Shown here: positions 14,616 to 16,925 of the stretch, in pieces
Position numbering within the stretch: position 1 is the stretch's first letter
How the letters are laid out: every line of letters starts with the position of its first letter
Assembly: GCA_031423755.1 (NCBI GenBank)
Contig: JANPGC010000272.1
Location: forward strand, 1 to 16,925
Direction of reading: 5' to 3'
DNA: 16,925 bases
Source: JANMEX01 sp031423755
GTDB lineage: Bacteria; Pseudomonadota; Alphaproteobacteria; Rhizobiales; Rhizobiaceae
The notes under the pieces: generated by a model
Database searches by the model: none
Seen by the model: the letters and a program-made list of their open reading frames with translations, nothing else
Told to the model about the DNA's origin: nothing
Position numbers and translations under genes: made by a program

Positions 14616-15259
14616 TGATCACAGTTTACGGGCGCAGCACATCGGTGAACGTTCAAGCGGTGATGTGGTGCATTGCCGAGCTTGGCCTTGAGCATGAGCG
14701 GCTGGATTTCGGCGGCGCGTTCGGCAAGACGGATACGGCGGACTACCGGTCGATGAACCCGCACGGGCTGGTGCCAACAATCAAGGATGGCGAGACGGTG
14801 GTGTGGGAGAGCGCGGCGATCGTCCGCTATCTCGCGTGCAAGTATGGCGACGACGCGTTTTGGCCGCGCGATCCGGGCGAGCGCGCGGCGCTCGATATGT
14901 GGGCGGAATGGATGCGCTCGACGATCTATCCGGATTTCATTTCGACAGTGTTCATCCAACTGGTGCGCACCCCAAAGATAACGCGGAACAACGCGGCTGT
15001 GGCGTCGGCGGAAGCCCGGCTGAAGGCAAACTGGGCGTTGCTCAATGCGCGGATCGGCGGCGGGCCATGGCTGAACGGGGAGCATTTCTCGTTTGCCGAC
15101 ATCGGCTGCGGCGTGATGCTTCACCGGCTGTTCACGCTGGAGCATGACCGTCCGGAGGTGCCGAATATGCGCGCGTACTACGAGCGGCTGATCGCGCGGC
15201 CTGCCTATGCCAGCCATGTGGCGGTTTCGTTTGAATCGTTGCGGCATCCGGAGGCTTGA
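14615..15259 (+). CDS. Glutathione S-transferase-like protein within the bet operon
   Basis: A 214-residue cytosolic GST homologue. Residues 1-80 are the thioredoxin-like domain: the first strand and helix carry S8-T-S-V-N12, where Ser or Tyr is usually catalytic. Further on are the conserved VPTIKDGE and the glutathione-binding E-S-A-A-I-V-R-Y motif. Residues ~90-210 are the helical domain, with FSFADIGCGVML typical of the family. ATG at 14615 shares a base with the betC stop (TGATG) and has GAGGGGCG upstream, so it is translationally coupled. The gene lies inside a choline-sulfate operon, a place usually held by bet genes alone. A role in removing a reactive by-product such as betaine aldehyde is only speculation. 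The frame is open back to 14513, inside betC, but that extension is not supported. Confidence 0.9.
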   Translation: MITVYGRSTSVNVQAVMWCIAELGLEHERLDFGGAFGKTDTADYRSMNPHGLVPTIKDGETVVWESAAIVRYLACKYGDDAFWPRDPGERAALDMWAEWMRSTIYPDFISTVFIQLVRTPKITRNNAAVASAEARLKANWALLNARIGGGPWLNGEHFSFADIGCGVMLHRLFTLEHDRPEVPNMRAYYERLIARPAYASHVAVSFESLRHPEA

Positions 15260-15263
15260 GATC

Positions 15264-16925
15264 ATGACATCCGGCAAACACTTCTCAACCCATCCCGTCG
15301 CTCTCGAAGCGGACTTCGTCATCATCGGCTCCGGCTCTGCGGGTGCTGCCTTGGCATACCGGCTGTCCGAAGACGGCAAGCATACAGTCGCGGTGATCGA
15401 ATTCGGCGGCACCGATTTCGGGCCATTCATCCAGATGCCGTCAGCGCTGTCGATCCCGATGAACACCAGGACTTACGACTGGGGCTTTCGAACCGAGCCG
15501 GAGCCGCAGCTCAACAACCGGCAATTGGCGACGCCGCGCGGCAAGGTGATCGGCGGGTCATCGTCAATCAACGGCATGGTTTACGTGCGCGGACACGCCC
15601 GCGACTTTGACCATTGGGCCGAAGAAGGCGCGGCGGGCTGGGGCTATGCGGATGTGCTGCCCTACTTCCAACGGCAGGAAAATGTGACGGGCGGCGAAGA
15701 CGGGGTGCGCGGTCGTTCCGGCCCGCTTTATGTGCAGCGCGGCAAGATGCAAAACCCGCTTTACCGCGCCTTTATTGAGGCCGGCCATCAAGCCGGGTTT
15801 GAACTCACAGAAGACTACAACGGCCTGAAACAGGAGGGCTTCGCCGCGATGGAGCAGACCATCCATGATGGCGTGCGCTGGTCGACTGCCAACGCCTATT
15901 TGAAGCCGGCGCTCAAGCGGGGAAACGTGAGTCTGATCAACGGCTTTGCCCGCAAGATTGTGATCGAGAATCAACGTGCGACCGGCGTTGAAATCGAGGC
16001 ACACGGGCAAATTCAAGTCGTGAAGGCACGACGCGAGGTTATCGTTGCTGCCTCGACCGTAAACTCGCCGAAGCTGCTGATGCTTTCGGGCATCGGACCG
16101 GAAGCGGAGTTGAAAGCTCTTGGTATCGACATTGTCGCTGACCGACCGGGTGTCGGCAAGAATTTGCAGGATCATCTGGAGGTCTACGTGCAGCAGGAAT
16201 GCACGCAGCCGATCACCATCAATTCCAAGCTCAACTGGTTCTCGAAAGGCCTGATCGGGGCGGAATGGCTGTTCCTCAAGAGCGGGCTTGGTGCGACCAA
16301 CCATTTCGAGGCTTGCGGATTTGTGCGCTCTGCGCCGGGCATCGACTATCCGGATATCCAGTTTCACTTCGTCCCCGCCGCCGTGCGCTATGATGGCAAA
16401 TCGGCAGTGAAGGGTCATGGCTATCAGGCGCATGTCGGGCCGATGCGCTCCAAATCTCGCGGCGAGATCACGCTGAAATCGGCTGATCCAAATGAGAAAC
16501 CGCGCATTTTCTTCAACTACATGAGCCACGAGGACGACTGGAAGGAATTCCGCCACGGCGTCAGGCTGACGCGGGAGATTTTCGGACAGCAGGCGTTTGA
16601 TCCCTATCGCGGCAGGGAAATCCAGCCGGGCAGTCATGTGCAGTCAGACGCCGGGATCGATGAGTTTCTGCGTGAGCACATCGAAAGCGCCTATCATCCG
16701 TGTGGCACCTGTCGCATGGGTGCAGCATCGGACAGGCGCTCGGTTGTCGATCCTGAAACGCGGGTGATCGGTGTTGACGGCCTCAGGGTCGCGGACTCGT
16801 CGATCTTCCCGCGCGTGACCAATGGCAATCTGAACGCTCCGTCTATCATGACCGGCGAAAAGGCGGCCGACCACATACTGGGCAAAGATCCCCTGCCCCG
16901 TTCCAATCTCGAACCGTGGATCAAT
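15264..16925 (+). CDS. betA: Choline dehydrogenase BetA (3' end cut by the window)
   Basis: FAD-dependent GMC oxidoreductase that oxidises choline to betaine aldehyde, the first step of glycine betaine synthesis, passing electrons to the respiratory chain. There are 554 codons and no stop before the edge. The family is about 550-560 residues, so only the last few codons are missing. The N-terminal FAD-binding motif is FVIIGSGSAGAALAYRLS. The GMC signatures GKVIGGSSSINGMVYVRG (residues ~95-115) and ASTVNSPKLLMLSGIGP (~265-285) are present. The catalytic histidine is H478 in SAYHPCGTCRMG. The conserved asparagine is in NGNLNAPSIMTGEKAADHI (N524). GGAGG lies 9 nt before the ATG, within the end of the GST gene, and the gap to that gene is 4 nt. 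betB is expected next but cannot be seen. Confidence 0.95.
   Translation, partial: MTSGKHFSTHPVALEADFVIIGSGSAGAALAYRLSEDGKHTVAVIEFGGTDFGPFIQMPSALSIPMNTRTYDWGFRTEPEPQLNNRQLATPRGKVIGGSSSINGMVYVRGHARDFDHWAEEGAAGWGYADVLPYFQRQENVTGGEDGVRGRSGPLYVQRGKMQNPLYRAFIEAGHQAGFELTEDYNGLKQEGFAAMEQTIHDGVRWSTANAYLKPALKRGNVSLINGFARKIVIENQRATGVEIEAHGQIQVVKARREVIVAASTVNSPKLLMLSGIGPEAELKALGIDIVADRPGVGKNLQDHLEVYVQQECTQPITINSKLNWFSKGLIGAEWLFLKSGLGATNHFEACGFVRSAPGIDYPDIQFHFVPAAVRYDGKSAVKGHGYQAHVGPMRSKSRGEITLKSADPNEKPRIFFNYMSHEDDWKEFRHGVRLTREIFGQQAFDPYRGREIQPGSHVQSDAGIDEFLREHIESAYHPCGTCRMGAASDRRSVVDPETRVIGVDGLRVADSSIFPRVTNGNLNAPSIMTGEKAADHILGKDPLPRSNLEPWIN

Noticed and set aside
14519..15466. A 315-codon open frame on the minus strand
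   Set aside because: It is antisense to the end of betC, the GST gene and the start of betA, all of which show family motifs.
15564..16637. A 357-codon open frame on the minus strand
   Set aside because: It is antisense to betA, whose FAD-binding and GMC motifs are unmistakable. It has no recognisable domain.

Overview
The window looks like chromosomal DNA of an alphaproteobacterium of the order Hyphomicrobiales (Rhizobiales), perhaps near Mesorhizobium, Hoeflea or Phyllobacterium. This rests on the high GC content, a rhizobial-type class 3 L-asparaginase, a betI-betC-betA choline-sulfate operon and a Tat-exported beta-helix protein of a type I associate with this order. The placement is inferred from gene content; no rRNA or tRNA gene is present to confirm it.

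Layout. 1-2200 (minus strand): sodB (iron-type superoxide dismutase) with its own terminator, then a two-gene unit for a c556-like class II cytochrome c and a membrane-anchored diheme cytochrome c. 2423-3175 (plus): a lipoprotein L,D-transpeptidase. 3181-3349: a long imperfect inverted repeat. 3362-4897 (minus): a HerA-like/DUF853 ATPase. 5066-5419 (plus): a conserved hypothetical protein with a strong terminator. 5499-6180 (plus): an AbrB-type antitoxin and Doc/Fic toxin pair behind a promoter with two identical 8-bp palindromes. 6263-7711 (plus): a CorA-family transporter and a small VOC protein. 7720-8202 (minus): a GreA/GreB-like factor. 8368-9732 (plus): a Tat-exported parallel beta-helix protein. 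9773-10102 (minus): a small coiled-coil protein. 10308-11309 (minus): the asparaginase, divergent from an ACT-domain protein (11415-11831). 11824-12279 (minus): a GNAT acetyltransferase.

12438 to the end (plus): the bet operon. BetI is a repressor with a perfect palindromic operator in front of it. BetC hydrolyses choline-O-sulfate to choline and sulfate. A glutathione S-transferase-like gene follows, then betA (choline dehydrogenase, choline to betaine aldehyde). betA runs off the right edge only a few codons before its expected end. The four genes overlap or nearly touch, so they are probably one transcript. betB (betaine aldehyde dehydrogenase) is not in the window and may follow betA.

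Most of the window is ordinary rhizobial chromosome. The items most worth a second look are the GST-like gene inside the bet operon, the twin palindromes at the toxin-antitoxin promoter, the 3181-3349 inverted repeat, and an isolated half-copy of the BetI operator 79 bp upstream of the main one. I found no CRISPR array, insertion sequence, integrase or attachment site. No stretch longer than 300 bases lacks a gene; the largest gaps are about 200-230 bases.
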